Positions 48,701-60,400 are shown, numbered from the stretch's first letter. The stretch: 64,000 nucleotides of DNA from Lagopus muta (GCF_023343835.1 NC_064437.1:51968972-52032971); one strand, 5' to 3'. Numbers and translations: made by a program. The notes: generated by a model not told the origin, from the letters alone.

Positions 48701-51700
48701 CTCCAGTAATTTTTCATCCCAGTATAGGTCACAGAACTTCTCACAAATTTTGTCAGAGAATGTACCAAACTTAATTTCCTTTAATGCTAAAATGAAGTTA
48801 CCTTGTTTAAAAACAAATAACAATAAAAAACTCCACAAATGAACAAAAATAGAAAAATACATTACTAATAACATTCTTACATATCAGTGATATAATATAA
48901 GAAGAAAATAAACATACCCATATCAAAAACTTCAACTCCATTCTCTAGATAGCCATCAAAGGCAAACTCCTCTTGTATAAGATGAACCACTTCCTGCAAC
49001 AAAGCGTCATTTGTTCTGCTCTGTTGGGACAGGACTTTTACATCAAAGACACAAGCCGCCTCTCCATCCATTGAGGTACAAGAAGTGAATCCTTGCTCAG
49101 AGAAAATATTGTTTGTGTTGGTAGCACCCTCGATATCTTGGCAGTTGGTCTGAACAACTTGGTTAGTTTTTTCAAATGCATTCTGTGTATTAATAGTCTT
49201 ACAGTTTTGTAATTTGAGTAGCGAGGAGTCATTTTCTGTTTGCATGCTGAGTTTGTAACTTGCAATAGTACTTGAAAGTAGCACTGGCAAACTATGAGAG
49301 CAATCAGCAGCAACCCTTGAATGAAGAGGCTTATTTGGTATTTGCTCTGATACAGCTAAGTGTACTGGTACAAATGTTAAAACTCTTTTCTCTGAATTCT
49401 GTTTGAGAATGATGTTATTTATATGAAGAGAATTAGGAGATATAAGAGAAGTTAAGGATCTTGAAGGAACTTCAGATAAAATTTTTCTTTCCTGTGGAAT
49501 ACGTGAGGGATCAGAAGTAAATACATCGCCTGACTTTTCCTTCTCTAAAGGCATCTGGAATGGATGGCCTGGAACTTGTAAATGACATTCAGGTATTTCA
49601 GATGTAGTTTCAACTACATTTGTGTCCTTGATGCCACAGTTTTTAGAGCCTTCTACATATCCTAATTTGTTGTAATCAATGCATTTTTCTTTACTCGACT
49701 TTTCCTTGAATTTTTCAGTAGCTGGTGTGTGAACTTCCCTGAAAAGGAACAAAGAATTTTGACAGGACTATGCCAGTGATGTAATAGTTAAGTTACAACT
49801 TTAACTTATTTTGCATTAGGATATACTAACTTTTTCATATTTGCATTTTGCTGCAGAATGATAGGCTTAAAGTGAGTTGCAGGAGAGGTGAATGCAACAG
49901 GTAATGCAGTTTTCTCACAGTTTAGAGAAATCTGGCATGGTACTGGTCCTTTAACTGCGATAAGTTTACTTTCACTGGTAATAGGTATAAATCCTAAAAT
50001 AAAAACACAGTTAGATAAAAGAAGAAAAATGTGTAAAATATAAATGCAATGTAAATAATAATCAGCTTAGATAGAAAAACACCCATCATCTGACAGAGAA
50101 AATCTCATACAGAGAACTGATCTAGCCAATGAAATATATCAAAATCTGCTTACCTAGACTTGACTCTGAAGCGTTCATTTCAAGTCTTTCATTTTCAATT
50201 TCAAAAGCTACATTATGTGGAGAAGAGATTACATCTTCTGCAACAGCCTAACAATAAAAAATGAAGCCCAAACTGAAATTATTAGCATGTCAGTGTGGAG
50301 AACTGTGCACTAAACTCTATAGAATGGCAGAGCTGTTTGTACATCTTGATAAACTACTGAATCAAATAACTTTTTGGGAAAGGTTTTGCACAAAGTTGAA
50401 CACTGTATATAGTATATACAGTTTGGAACGTAATCAGAACACAATAACTACACATTAATGTAGTGACAAAATTGCTTTTTTTTAAATTACCTTCAGAATT
50501 TTATATTAAAAAGCACCTGCATCCTTGCCTTAATTCCTTACCAAGCAGAGCTTCCCAACTACAAGCACATCATTTGAAGACTTACTTTCAGACTCCCTTA
50601 TGTACATCCAGAGAACTTAAACATAGCTGCAAACATAGATAGTTAAGAGCAGACAAAAAAATTCAGACTACAAAAATTAGAATGTCATTTCAATATCTAT
50701 TTTACATTTCTGCAAGGAATATGAAATTCTTAGTAATATAACTTCACTGTTAATGCTCTCACAAAAGCAGTATTTACAGAATACCTGAGAATTAAAGAAA
50801 AGAAAAATCACAAATATAACTATACTTGAGGTGGAGAAAAATCCAATCAGAACACACTTTAAAGAACTAATTGAAAAAATGTAAACAATTAAAAAAAGGT
50901 GGAATTCATACCTTAAAAACAGATTTATTCAACAATGCCAAAATATTTTTGCTGTTTACTCCTCGTTCAAGTAAATAATGACTGCATGTCTGAAAAAAAA
51001 AATCATAGTGAAGACTCTCTGAAGAGAGTATATAAGTTTTTAAGCAGGTGAGATATTCTTGGACAAGGACAAAGTCAAGGTAAATAGTCATTTAAATATA
51101 ATCCAAGTCTAGAATGCGTTATGAACTTATTCTGATTACCTATTGATAATTTCAATATAAATTAAAAACACACCCCTCCGTGTCCCAAGGGAGGTCACTT
51201 CAAAAAACAAATCCAAGAGTGACTGGCTATCATTTAATTAGATATTAGGTTATTAGAAAAAATAAATTAATATTTTGATATTCAGTTCACTAAGACGGGA
51301 CTTTAGACAAATGAATTTCAAATAAAATTGCTTAAATCCAGTAACCTTAATTGCATCAGCTACAGAAGGTCTTTCTTCAGGATTTTTTTTTGCCATATTC
51401 AGAAGAAGGTTTTTTAATTTTCTTGGCAAGGCCAGTTTGTGATTAGGTGAAATGCTGAATTTTGCTGCCATCCAAAGAACTGCAGCAACACCATAAATGC
51501 AGACCTAGTGGCATAACACAGGAGAGACATAAGATGTAAGCAATCAAAAAACCAAACCAAAACAAAATACCCATTCTCAATATTAAATCTGGAAAATTGT
51601 CCAGAATTTTCCTTCATTCCCCACAAAATAACCACCAGTACTTCCAAAATACAGATGACACCTGGCTTCTAAGAAGCTGATTTCAAAAACTTGCTGTTAT

Positions 51701-54700
51701 GCATGCAGTGCCAGTAATAGTAGCTAATTTTCTACTGTTGGAGCAACAGACATAATTTGTCTTATTCTTTATCTAGGAAAATTATTCAGGAAAAAAAAGC
51801 TTTTAGAATCATTTTGAAGAACTCCTTTCTCATATAAAAACCTACTGCCGCAAGCCTTACTGTTCTACAATAAAGTCTGGCCAGCAGCAATTTTCTTTAA
51901 AAAGGTCATGATAATTCAGAAAGAAAATGGCATGAAGTAATTACAAGCTTGCCAGTAGAAGTCATATTTTACAGAGAAGATTACACCTATCAGAAGAACT
52001 AGTATTGTGTATTTATTTTAGGAATTATTGTGCTACCTGCAGCTATACCAACTAAGTTGCAATGATGGGGGACCTTGTAAAGTGCTTGATCTTCAAGAGC
52101 CTTCTTATTTTATTTGACAAAAATTACAATTTTCAGACAGGGCCAGAATAAGACTATTTAATGCTTAATTTACATATGTTAGCATACCCTACAAATGTAA
52201 TTTTCACAAAGTTAGAGCACTGTACTTCTTCATATTGCTTATGAAAGGTATTAAAAAGGCTCAAGGGATGGAAACCCAAGCACAGTACTAAATAATATGG
52301 TCCAAACAACATTTTCTAGCAGTCTTTAGAGTCAAGTAAATGACACTGAATACAACATAACAAGGAAATTCAGTACAAAGAAACTAACTTTCGAATCATT
52401 CAAGCTGTTGAACAAAAGCTGGTGGGTATAAGATGCTTGAAATAGGAGAAAGTAGCTCTGTCAAAATCAAATGATTTCCTTCCCCTTAGGTCTAGAATTC
52501 CAAGAGGCTAACGTGATCATAATTTTAATGTTTATTAATTTATCTAATTTAGCACACACTTCAAAAACATTCCTTTCACTGATGTAGGACAGTTACTGTG
52601 GCTGACACTATGCAGTCTGGATTCCCATAACATAATTTAACTAAATTTTTCATAACAACCAAGTTATACAGATACAAGGAAAAAGTCAAAATAGGATTCC
52701 AGCTTATTCTATGTATAATGTAGAAAAACAAGAAAAAAAGTTCATATTTTCTGAAGAATAGAGAATAAAGGCATAAAGACCTCAGAATTATTAATTTCTA
52801 CTGGTGAAGCTGCTATATTGTATCTTCGGGTTAGTTTAAGCTTTTGAACCTATTAAAAGTGCATGTTGGATCAAAGCAGTTTAAGTAGAAAGAGAAACTT
52901 TAAAGGAGAAGATAAATATTTCCTAGTTTCAGATTATTTTACAGAAAGTCAAAATCTAGCTTTACTAGATTTTTAATGCAGGTTGTTTTTTTTTCCTCTG
53001 AATCATGACTATTATTTCTAATTTTAAACAACTCATAGGGCAGAAGGAACATATTAGTTAAACTTCTTTCTTCTCACACAATAGAATGATACAGTAATTT
53101 TTTTCCCCTCTGCTCTTAAAATCCATCTCATTCAGTTGCAATTGCAAAGGAGACAAACATTCATCTGCTGTTTATTAACATTTTTTTCATTTTTGCCTGA
53201 GAACAACATAGGGTTTATATCCAAAGAAAAAAGCACTAGGAAAAATGTACTGGTAAGAGACATTGACATTAATAATCATGTTCAAAAAAGAAAATATGCT
53301 GACAGCAGTATTTTCCAATATTACAAAGGAGATTCATTTGATTTTTTTCTTAGACAGTCTAAAAAATTGATCTTAGCATGACCTCCAGAACACAAAACCA
53401 TGACTTCAGTATCTGTCTTCCTATTGACAAACTTGAAAATAAGTCAGTCTGGTGGAAAAGTAATGAAGAACATTATTTGGCAGTCACTGTTTTGGAAGAC
53501 AAAATAATTTTTTTTTTTTAGAGGCAACTAAGTTTATGGAAGACTGATACATAACAAACCACAGAAATGTTAGAAACACTGAGAGATTTATTACCACAAT
53601 CTTAGAAGAGTTTTGCTTTCTTCTTTAAAGGGCAGAGGGATACAGCTATGCTTTGATAAACTGAATACCTACATAACCTACCACATTACCTTTTCAGTAT
53701 CTACATCCTCCTCTTCAATTTCAGGAGCTAAATAAATTATATCACAAGATTCTAAATGAAAAAAAGAAACCAAAAACAAAAGGTAAGATATTTGCTTAAT
53801 TCTCCTCTTCCCTTCAAGAGACAAAAAAGTGCAGCACTCAGTATATTGGTTTACCTTCAGCTTTTGGAGCAGTAAAGAGGACTCTTCCATGGCAGTCAAG
53901 CAGTACAGTGTCCAAACATAAGATCACTGCAAAACAAGTCACACAAGTAGAAGGCATAATAAGTGTCTGTTCATGTAACTATTCAACACCAATCAAACAA
54001 ATAAAATAATTTTAAAAATAATTTTCAATATCATCAATTACCCTAAGTAGTGACAAATGAAACTTTTACGCTAATGCTCAAACAGAAATCAATATTCAAT
54101 TGATAGTAAACGCATAATCACCTAAAGCAATTCCAGCAGAAAAGACAAGAAAGCAAAACAAAATCACACTACAGTTAGTGAAAAGGTTTAGAATACTGGA
54201 ATTAAAAAAAAGAAAGAAAGGAAAACAACAGCCAGATGTACTATGGTCTTCTCACAAGGTACCAGAACTTCTTATCCTAAGCCTTTAAACTCTCCTCTCT
54301 TCCTTCTTTCCCCAACCCCCCTCCCCACATAAAAGAAAAAAAACAACAACAACAATCCTAAAGCAACAAATTTGGGATTAAACATAAAAAATGCTCAACC
54401 AGGATTTTGCCTTTGATAGATGTAAATGGCAATATCACCACCACTGCAGGCAATCATAAGGCTTGAACATGAAAATAGTCATTATGTGGAGACAACTAAG
54501 ACATATATGAGCACATGCAGAACTCTTCTAGATGGAATAGGATAAGATATCCTGTTTTGTACAAATAGCCATAATTGCACACACTGTCCCAGAAAAGAAA
54601 TGTGATGTGGACTGTTATTTGCACGATAAAGCCCTGAAACTCTCCACAGTTTGGTAAGAAATAACAGGCTTCTAAAACTGCCTTAAATCATCAGGGTTAC

Positions 54701-57475
54701 TTGGGAACTTATTTAACATTCTGCAATATAATAATCCATTTGGATAGCAATGTAGTCCTACTTTTTAGTCTACCATCAAACTCTTATTTTCCTACATAAG
54801 AGTCTTGTCCCAGAGTACTAGAACAGCATATTCTTAGATTATATTAAATAAGAGATCAAATTATTAATTTATTATTAAATAATACATGAGAGAAGTCTAA
54901 AAGCAATATATATATATTGTTATTATTAAATAATAAATTGAAGATGTCTAAGAAAAAAATCCATCCATTTGCTTTTGTAGTTACCTGTACAAAGCACATT
55001 TAAAGTCATTAAAATTCATTATGCTTAAGGTAAATAAAAGCTTGTGTACTACTATCTACAAACTAGACCTGAAATGCAAAGCTCTTCTGAATGAGATTCT
55101 TTAACAGCTATTTCTGCAGCACCCTTGAGAATTATTTTTGCTCACTGTCATTACTTCTCAACAGGTAAAGCCTCTGGCTCTGAATCTGTAACACTGCTCA
55201 TACAAACCAGACCTCAGATCAGTACAACACAAGAATTCTCACCTGGGTCTTCTAAAGTGCCTCTAAGCATCATGAAAGCAATATCCTCTGGTAAGAGGAG
55301 AGGCAATACGCAAAGTCTCAGTAGAGACTGCAAATTCCTTTTATAGCAGGAATGAGTTAAAAAATACATGAGCAGACTAGCTTTAGAATATGTTTTCTTA
55401 CTGAGGTAATTCCTGTTTAAGGTAACAGAAAAAAATAGCAATGGATTTAGAGGAAAAGGCTATTTAAGTAATAATAATTCTAAATAATAATAAATCCAGC
55501 TTATCCCAGTGTTTACTATGACTTCTGAGTTACCAATTTGGCTCTACCAGTGTTAAGACTACGATTTTTGAACACACAGTTTATACAATATCAGATTAAT
55601 TACTCTCAGAATAGGCAGAAATTTATCTGGCAAAAATATTCTAAATCTGAAGACAGTATTCAAAATCAAGGTAGTTCCATTCTTCAAACACGGAATTTTA
55701 AGTAAGATACCTTCCATTTACAAGTTTTCATTATTATGTTCACTTTTACTGGCTACGTAAGGTTCAGATCATAATTTAGTTTTCACTATTGTAAAGATTT
55801 ATGCATTCTCAGTGCATGTAAGTATTGTAACAGAGACTGTCTACACATATTAAACTAAACTCTAAGCTGTTATGTGCAGTTACCTGAAGCTTTCACAAAC
55901 ATTAGGAACATCTTATGAGGCTGAAATAATCTTTCTGCTGTGAGGTATATCAAATATCTATTTTTAAGGGTAAAGCTGCTTAAAGTGTTCATAAATCTCT
56001 TTTTATAGACAATTTCCAGTGTAACATTTTAATATAACAAAAGATAAAATAGCTGAAACTGAAAACCAAAAAAGACACACTAAGTTCTATGTAACTTACT
56101 ATCCATTTCTTCATATTCAGTTACAGACTTCAAACTCATCCCTTTCCAAGCAGACAAAAGCAGGCTTTTTAAATAAAGGAAAAGGGAAGCTAGGGTGTAG
56201 TGATGGGAATCTGTTCTTTTTATAAGAACTACTAGAGATTTATTAACAGGATAGGCTAAACCAATATTCAGAATGTCAGTGGAAAGCTAGGATGATCTTC
56301 TTCCATGTCACATACAATATATTGCAATTCTGTCAAAGCACAGTTCCACGTTTCTCTCTCAGAAGTTGACTTCTGATAACTCTGCAAATAGAAGCATGGT
56401 GTACAGTAATGTAATGATGAGATCCTGGACACTATAACTAAACAATCTCGTATCACAGGAATAATGGGTCACATCAAATCAGGGAAAAGAAAGTTTAACA
56501 TGTAAAAGAAACTCTTCATCCATAAGCTTCATGACAACAAGTCCCAAGCAGTTTTCTCAAAAGGCACGATACAGTTTCTCCATACCCAAAATTCCTAAAC
56601 ACAAAACCTGTTTATTTGCTTGAAGTCATAAAAATCTTTTCCCCTATAAAAACTATCAAAGCATAGGATAAAGAAAAAAATAAGACACTGTACAGTGTTA
56701 TATCCATGTAAGAGAAGTCTAAATGGAGTAAGAATTCAAAGTCGCAGTTTAAGAGTGAATTTAGAAGTATTAGCTGTTATTTTTTCAATAAACAAAATGA
56801 AATAGTCATGATATTGTACATCAACAGAACATCACTACAGAGAACACAACATTAAGATCCTACCTGGATAATCTGTGCAAGTGTGTAAAGTCCTTAAACA
56901 CTCATGACATAAAGCCCAGAGTTCATGGTCCTTCAGAGGCTTACCATACCAGGATAACAGGAGTTTTAGAGAAATCCACTGAAATAAAGAGGATGCAGAG
57001 TTATCAAAAATCATTGCAAAAAAAAAAAAAAAAAAAAAAAAAAGATGTTTTCTGATGTAATGCAAAAGAAAATCCTAATACATAATGCACACATCTAAAA
57101 AGCATTAAGAAAATTTACTGCATGCAACAGGAGAAAACTAATCATAATTCTTACTAAATATCATTACACAGTTAACTGCTATGTAATGAATCAGAAGCTT
57201 CTTAATTGCATATCAAAAGTTGAATTCAAGTGGGATTTCAGCAACATAAGCGTTTCAGGAGGAGTGGGCTGTTTGGAAGCTCTTTCTTCTCATGCTAAGT
57301 AAGGATTCTTTTAGAATGTCAAAGATGACACAATTACAGTGAGGTTACCCAGACTTAAACACAAAAATCTGAATGACTACCACCACCAAAACCTACCTAC
57401 ATTCAAATCCTGATTTACCCTAACAGCTACATTACAAGCCTTACCTTAAATATTCCATCAATATGTCTTGCTCCT
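33507..57475 (-). CDS. KNDC1: KNDC1 (very-KIND RasGEF), 3' part: KIND2 to stop, 25 exons
   Basis: KNDC1 is a neuronal guanine-nucleotide exchange factor for Ras. Its second KIND domain binds MAP2, and the protein restrains dendrite growth. Seen here on the - strand are 25 coding exons (listed individually) whose phases all match, encoding about 1,360 residues. Domain order is: KIND2 (five exons, 56978-50912), a long low-conservation linker (50247-45515), a coiled region (42276-41844), RasGEF-N (41541-39693, with GTPLGLMAYLYS and FLEGYVQQFLYTFRYFCT), and the RasGEF catalytic domain to the C-terminus (38122-33507, with LLRNADSVSTWVAAEIV and TGGFTMTNGAHKWTKL), ending RRMKATFQ. These segments match my memory of human KNDC1 closely. 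Human KNDC1 is about 1,750 residues, so the first KIND domain and the 5' end are missing and probably lie beyond 64000. One intron uses a GC donor. No frame-breaking change was seen, so the gene looks functional. Confidence 0.96.
33965..34122 (-). CDS. KNDC1: KNDC1 exon: RasGEF
   Basis: Encodes VFLKSDSLCLMEGERF and HVQQLETGGFTMTNGAHKWT. Phase 0 to 2. Confidence 0.96.
34566..34625 (-). CDS. KNDC1: KNDC1 exon: RasGEF
   Basis: 20 codons, AWKILPAKVAEIMEELKAVE. Phase 0 to 0, donor GAG-GTATAG. Confidence 0.95.
34729..34851 (-). CDS. KNDC1: KNDC1 exon: RasGEF
   Basis: 41 codons, MQVSLLSKFLLIAKSCYEQR and NFATAMQILAGLENLIVRQL, containing the family's FxxIAxxC and NF-xA-xxI pattern. Phase 0 to 0. Confidence 0.96.
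36016..36035. repeat. Short perfect palindrome in a KNDC1 intron
   Basis: GACTCTCTA-CA-TAGAGAGTC, with 9-bp arms and a 2-base loop. No known role. Confidence 0.7.
36114..36264 (-). CDS. KNDC1: KNDC1 exon: RasGEF
   Basis: Encodes QYLIQLLRNADSVSTWVAAE and IVTCHTSK. Phase 2 to 0. Confidence 0.96.
37073..37122 (+). mobile_element. CR1 3'-terminal scrap
   Basis: GGGAGTTCTTTTCCAACC followed by TATTCTGTGATT resembles the CR1 3' end on the + strand, in an intron of KNDC1. Very short. Confidence 0.45.
37490..37572 (-). CDS. KNDC1: KNDC1 exon: RasGEF
   Basis: Encodes ELFHKCHPVHFLNSRALGVK. Phase 0 to 2, donor CAGAA-GTAAGT. Confidence 0.95.
37907..38122 (-). CDS. KNDC1: KNDC1 exon: RasGEF catalytic domain start
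   Basis: 72 codons including ERLYTISSVLPKPC and GPYLLTEYSVQQLCCQLTLL, the first helices of the CDC25 catalytic domain. Phase 0 to 0. Confidence 0.95.
39265..39444 (-). CDS. KNDC1: KNDC1 exon: inter-domain, acidic
   Basis: 60 codons. Includes VAPLNGYGEHFLSLLEDA, the acidic EKGEEEEEEDRK and LHSICKKLSEDMF. Phase 0 to 0. Confidence 0.93.
39693..39840 (-). CDS. KNDC1: KNDC1 exon: end of RasGEF-N
   Basis: Encodes LDPSSSLTKICNRSFYILQA, WIEDCYNVDFATNASLLCTL and KEFIASK. Phase 2 to 0. Confidence 0.95.
40261..40374 (-). CDS. KNDC1: KNDC1 exon: RasGEF-N core
   Basis: Encodes NAFLEGYVQQFLYTFRYFCT and QEEFLQFILDRISSTLS, the most conserved stretch of RasGEF-N. Phase 2 to 2. Confidence 0.96.
41330..41541 (-). 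CDS. KNDC1: KNDC1 exon: start of RasGEF-N
   Basis: Encodes IMYAEQWGVESSVLP to KVLQAGTPLGLMAYLYS. The TPLGLMAYL segment opens the RasGEF N-terminal (LTE) domain. Phase 0 to 2. Confidence 0.96.
41844..41941 (-). CDS. KNDC1: KNDC1 exon with GC splice donor
   Basis: Encodes PETKSMLPKLRGQLQEMKSR and VQFLELVKKYVQ. The donor is CAG-GCAAGT, the consensus of GC-AG introns. The next exon continues IMYAEQWG exactly as in human. Phase 1 to 0. Confidence 0.95.
41995..42160 (+). mobile_element. CR1 fragment with internal deletion, in a KNDC1 intron
   Basis: CR1 ORF2 words in + orientation (GACAAAGTGCAAGGTGTTGCA, GGGTGGATGCAATCCCAGA, GAGAAGAACTCATTGAGAACA, GAGAAGGACT) are followed at once by a CR1 3'-tail-like CATTCTATGATTTTATT. 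This skips the several hundred bases that normally separate the two. It lies antisense to KNDC1. Confidence 0.7.
42183..42276 (-). CDS. KNDC1: KNDC1 exon: coiled region
   Basis: Encodes ELEQLLMMETKNYRKTMKFY and QKLLQKERRNK, a charged helical segment conserved in KNDC1. Phase 0 to 1. Confidence 0.95.
45515..45918 (-). CDS. KNDC1: KNDC1 exon: linker before coiled region
   Basis: 134 codons. The conserved part is PPDFHGCSPGWSSAFYGAEC and then EVHSYMKNLGKQKSNES. An acidic stretch (EENAEPEEE) precedes it. Phase 1 to 0. Confidence 0.94.
47755..47846 (-). CDS. KNDC1: KNDC1 exon: linker
   Basis: Encodes ITEADDSKCGGVFQDLKKSD and following residues. Phase 2 to 1, donor GAGG-GTGAGA. Confidence 0.85.
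48657..48786 (-). CDS. KNDC1: KNDC1 exon: conserved linker block
   Basis: Encodes ALKEIKFGTFSDKICEKFCD, LYWDEKLLENLYQVVNGE and VSPL. Phase 1 to 2, donor GTG-GTACGT. Confidence 0.92.
48918..49738 (-). CDS. KNDC1: KNDC1 largest linker exon (821 nt)
   Basis: About 273 codons, rich in Ser, Thr, Asn, Gln and Lys, and probably disordered. Begins EVHTPATEKFKEKSSKEK and ends with a conserved EEFAFDGYLENGVEVFDM block. Phase 2 to 1. Confidence 0.92.
49831..49993 (-). CDS. KNDC1: KNDC1 exon: linker with conserved FKPI block
   Basis: Contains PVAFTSPATHFKPIILQQNA, which aligns with human AFTSEATHFKPIVLAQNA. Phase 1 to 2, donor AAAAA-GTTAGT. Confidence 0.92.
50154..50247 (-). CDS. KNDC1: KNDC1 exon: linker
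   Basis: Encodes AVAEDVISSPHNVAFEIENE and following residues. Phase 0 to 1, donor CTAG-GTAAGC. Confidence 0.85.
50912..50989 (-). CDS. KNDC1: KNDC1 exon: end of KIND2
   Basis: 26 codons, CSHYLLERGVNSKNILALL. Acceptor TTTTTTTCAG, donor TTTAAG-GTATGA, phase 0 to 0. Confidence 0.93.
51346..51504 (-). CDS. KNDC1: KNDC1 exon: KIND2 C-lobe
   Basis: 53 codons including GVAAVLWMAAKFS, NHKLALPRKLKNLLLNMAKK and PEERPSVADAIK, the C-lobe helices that define KIND. Phase 0 to 0. Confidence 0.96.
53690..53751 (-). CDS. KNDC1: KNDC1 exon: KIND2 APE-like segment
   Basis: Encodes ESCDIIYLAPEIEEEDVDTEK less its split first codon. The LAPE motif corresponds to the kinase APE motif. Phase 1 to 0, donor AAAAG-GTAATG. 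Confidence 0.93.
53855..53926 (-). CDS. KNDC1: KNDC1 exon: KIND2 continued
   Basis: Encodes VILCLDTVLLDCHGRVLFTA, matching the KIND2 beta-strand region. Acceptor GTTTTGCAG and donor GAAG-GTAAAC, phase 1 to 1. Confidence 0.93.
56864..56978 (-). CDS. KNDC1: KNDC1 exon: start of KIND2
   Basis: Acceptor TTTATTTCAG and donor CCAG-GTAGGA, phase 0 to 1. Encodes WISLKLLLSWYGKPLKDHEL and then WALCHECLRTLHTC, the KIND fold's N-lobe-like helix with the family's LWALC motif. A poly-T run in the preceding intron (+ strand poly-A at 57017-57043) lies close to the acceptor. Confidence 0.93.
57017..57043. repeat. Poly-A tract (poly-T on the KNDC1 strand)
   Basis: A run of about 27 A, 40 bp upstream (on the KNDC1 strand) of the first KIND2 exon. 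It may act as part of the pyrimidine tract. Confidence 0.9.
57445..57475 (-). CDS. KNDC1: KNDC1 tentative 31-nt microexon
   Basis: The segment is flanked by TTTCACAG and AAG-GTAAGG. It adds GARHIDGIFK directly before the KIND2 exon in the correct phase (one leading base, phase-0 end). The GAR start resembles the human residues shortly before KIND2. It is short, so chance is possible. Confidence 0.5.
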
Positions 57476-60400
57476 CTGTGAAAGATGTTAACAATATTGA
57501 CAGAATTAACAACAGGTTTACTTAAAGCACATTAATTGGCTTATAATCACTGGATGTTCAATTTGCAATGACTATTTTTTTTCCTCTTTATCAATTTAGC
57601 TTTTGATATCTGAAAAATACTTTAATGTGACAAAGATACCACTCCACATAAGCTGCTCCTCAGAGAATCAATATTTTAAGCTCTCTGATTTTCTTCTTTT
57701 TGTGTATTTTTTTTAATAGAACCTGACACAACGATACTACACAGATATCTTCCAGACCATGCTGTGCTGATCGAAGAGATTATCAACCTTATTTTACAAC
57801 AACTGAACATAATGATCACTATTTATCTATCAAAGGAACATTAAAAAACAACTCACCATAGGCAGAAACCTCTGGATTAGAGCAGACCCACACACTATTT
57901 TAAAACAACATGGCATATTTTCTGTTGCATGTGCAGTCTCTAAAACAGTTATCTATGTCTAAATATCAGCGTTAGGCCAGGTCAGAGAAAAAAAAACTAC
58001 TGACATCAATTCAAGATTAACTCTGGAAAAATAAATGCATAACTGGAACACATGAATTAGAAATAAAAACTAAAATCTCAGAACCATTTTGCTACTGCTT
58101 AATGAACATCTTTATATCTCAATCAATGTTCACAATATTTGTCTCGTGCACAACTACAGTACGTTATTTTTGACACATCAGTTTCTGCACTGTCATACAC
58201 TGTGACTTATTTTTCATGGCCCTGGATACAAAACTCCCTTCATGAAGCAGTATTCAGGCTTATCATAAAACAGGTAATGAATAAACTATTGCATCACCTT
58301 TAATCAATCAACAAATAACTTCCCTGCAATCTACAAAGAAGAGAAAAAGAACCATATTAATTTCTGTAGCTGAAACTTTGTTGATAATTCAATACTACCC
58401 AGAAGATAGTTCACAATAAACGTAACAACTTGGTTACATACTGTTTAAATATTCCTTAAAGGTGAACCAGAGAAGTTACTAATATTTCTTAAGATGTGCC
58501 ATCAAAATCACTTTTTTTTTTGTAAACTAAAAGTATTCTATTTTCTGCCTACCTTTAACACACAAAAAATGAATGTAGTGCTTTTATTATCCTATGCCCC
58601 ATTGTGTCATGTTATAAAGAATTAGTAACTCCAGAACAAACAGATTTGAAGCTGGGTAATCTAGTTAAGTTTTATGCTCAAGTTTTGTTATTAACATCAT
58701 CTCTGAGTTAAACATTATTTTACAAATGTGTTGCTTCATTATATCTAGAAATAACTGTAATAAAGAGACATCAATTATGCACCAGGGAGGAAGAGGTCAG
58801 AAAGTAAAAAGAATGAATTAATCTAAAGAATATTTGAAAGAGATCTTCACACTGTTGACTAATTACTATCCCCGAGCAGAGCTGAGTTCCCCCTCCATAA
58901 CATACTTGTTTTCAAGTGCCTCAGAAATGCATTTGCTTGCAGACATTTTACAATAAAAAAATGGAGCTAAAGCTTCAAATTCATCTCAGAGAGTTGACAC
59001 AAGTAAGGGGAAATAAAGAGAAATACCACAGATTGAATAGAACACTTCAGAATGTGGGAATGTGTGTCATATTTCCCTCTAAGAGAATCCCTCCTCTTGA
59101 AGTTTATGTCCCTAGAGGCACTAAAAGCTGCAGCAGAGAGATTGGCTTCCTGCATTCTGTATACAAATCACCTCTGACTTCAGGAGGTGGTGACGAACAG
59201 CTAGCAAGGGGAAGAAGAATCTCTCACTAAACTAGAGATTGAAGTCAGCTGTACAGCAGAAAACTGAAAGGTATTTCTCATCAGCTTCAGGATATCAAAG
59301 CTCTCCAGAGGAAGAAAGAAACAACAGAAAGATCTTCAAGCACAGCAAGAAAGTAGTAATAAACTCTAAGACCAGCAGCAGAAGTTTATGATAAGAAAGA
59401 GGAAAGTGTCAGTGATAGATAACAAAATGGGATGAAAAGGTGCCAAAAACTTAAATTCTGTCTCAGAAGAAAAAATGATGCAGGAAAAGCAAATCTTAGC
59501 AGAAGTGAAAATCAGTGCCATTCACAAGACAGTCAAATTAACCTGATACACACACATAACAAAAAGATGCAGTCTGGTTACAGATTGGTGAATGCTACTG
59601 AGATGCATATCCTCATTGTCCATCTCTGACAATCATCCTAAAGAAGTTTATCTCCTGTAGGGATCTCTAGGGATTGTAATAACTGACTGAATTAAGAGTG
59701 TCCCTTACTGTAATTCACGTCCCCCTCACATCCCTGACCACATCAATTTTTTCAGGTATCTTTTTCCAGGAATAAGTCATATTTCTAATGTCCCTTGTTA
59801 CTCCCAATGCTCACCTACCCCAACTGGAAAGAGAGGAATTTGGAGGACTTCTTCTCAAGAGCCCCACAGACCTGCTGGGGACTTGCTCTAATATTTTGTG
59901 GAAGTTATCCAATATACTGAATGTACATGATAATACACAATTCATCACATATTTACATTTGTGACGAAGAATACAAGAATTGGTAAAAAATATTTTTCTA
60001 ATAAAAAATAGTAATCTCAACCTAGGTTATTTAAGCATCAAGGCAAGTACTTTACTCAATTCACATTCACGTTCTGTTGAATATGCTTACGTTTTGGTAA
60101 ACACTTAGGTGGAAATCTTCCTTACATAGATATATGTCTCAGGCTTTTTTATTTGTTTTTAAAGTTGCTGATTGTAGCTATTGTTCTTTCCTACAACTTT
60201 TTTTTTTTTTTTTAAATACAAAACCTCAACTAACCGAGAAAAATCCTGGAATGCTGGAAAACTTGGTCAAAATTCTTGGTCAAACAGCTTATAGCATGTT
60301 TTGTTTCTCAACCGCCTACTCAGGTATTTTAGCAAAACAAGATCAAAACAATCCTTCAACATCTGTAGGACCTCAAGTCAGTTAAGTCAATATTTTAATA

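Noticed and set aside
57844-57895. Possible KNDC1 exon with a CTATG-GTGAGT donor
   Set aside because: The encoded residues do not resemble KNDC1, and the acceptor is ambiguous.
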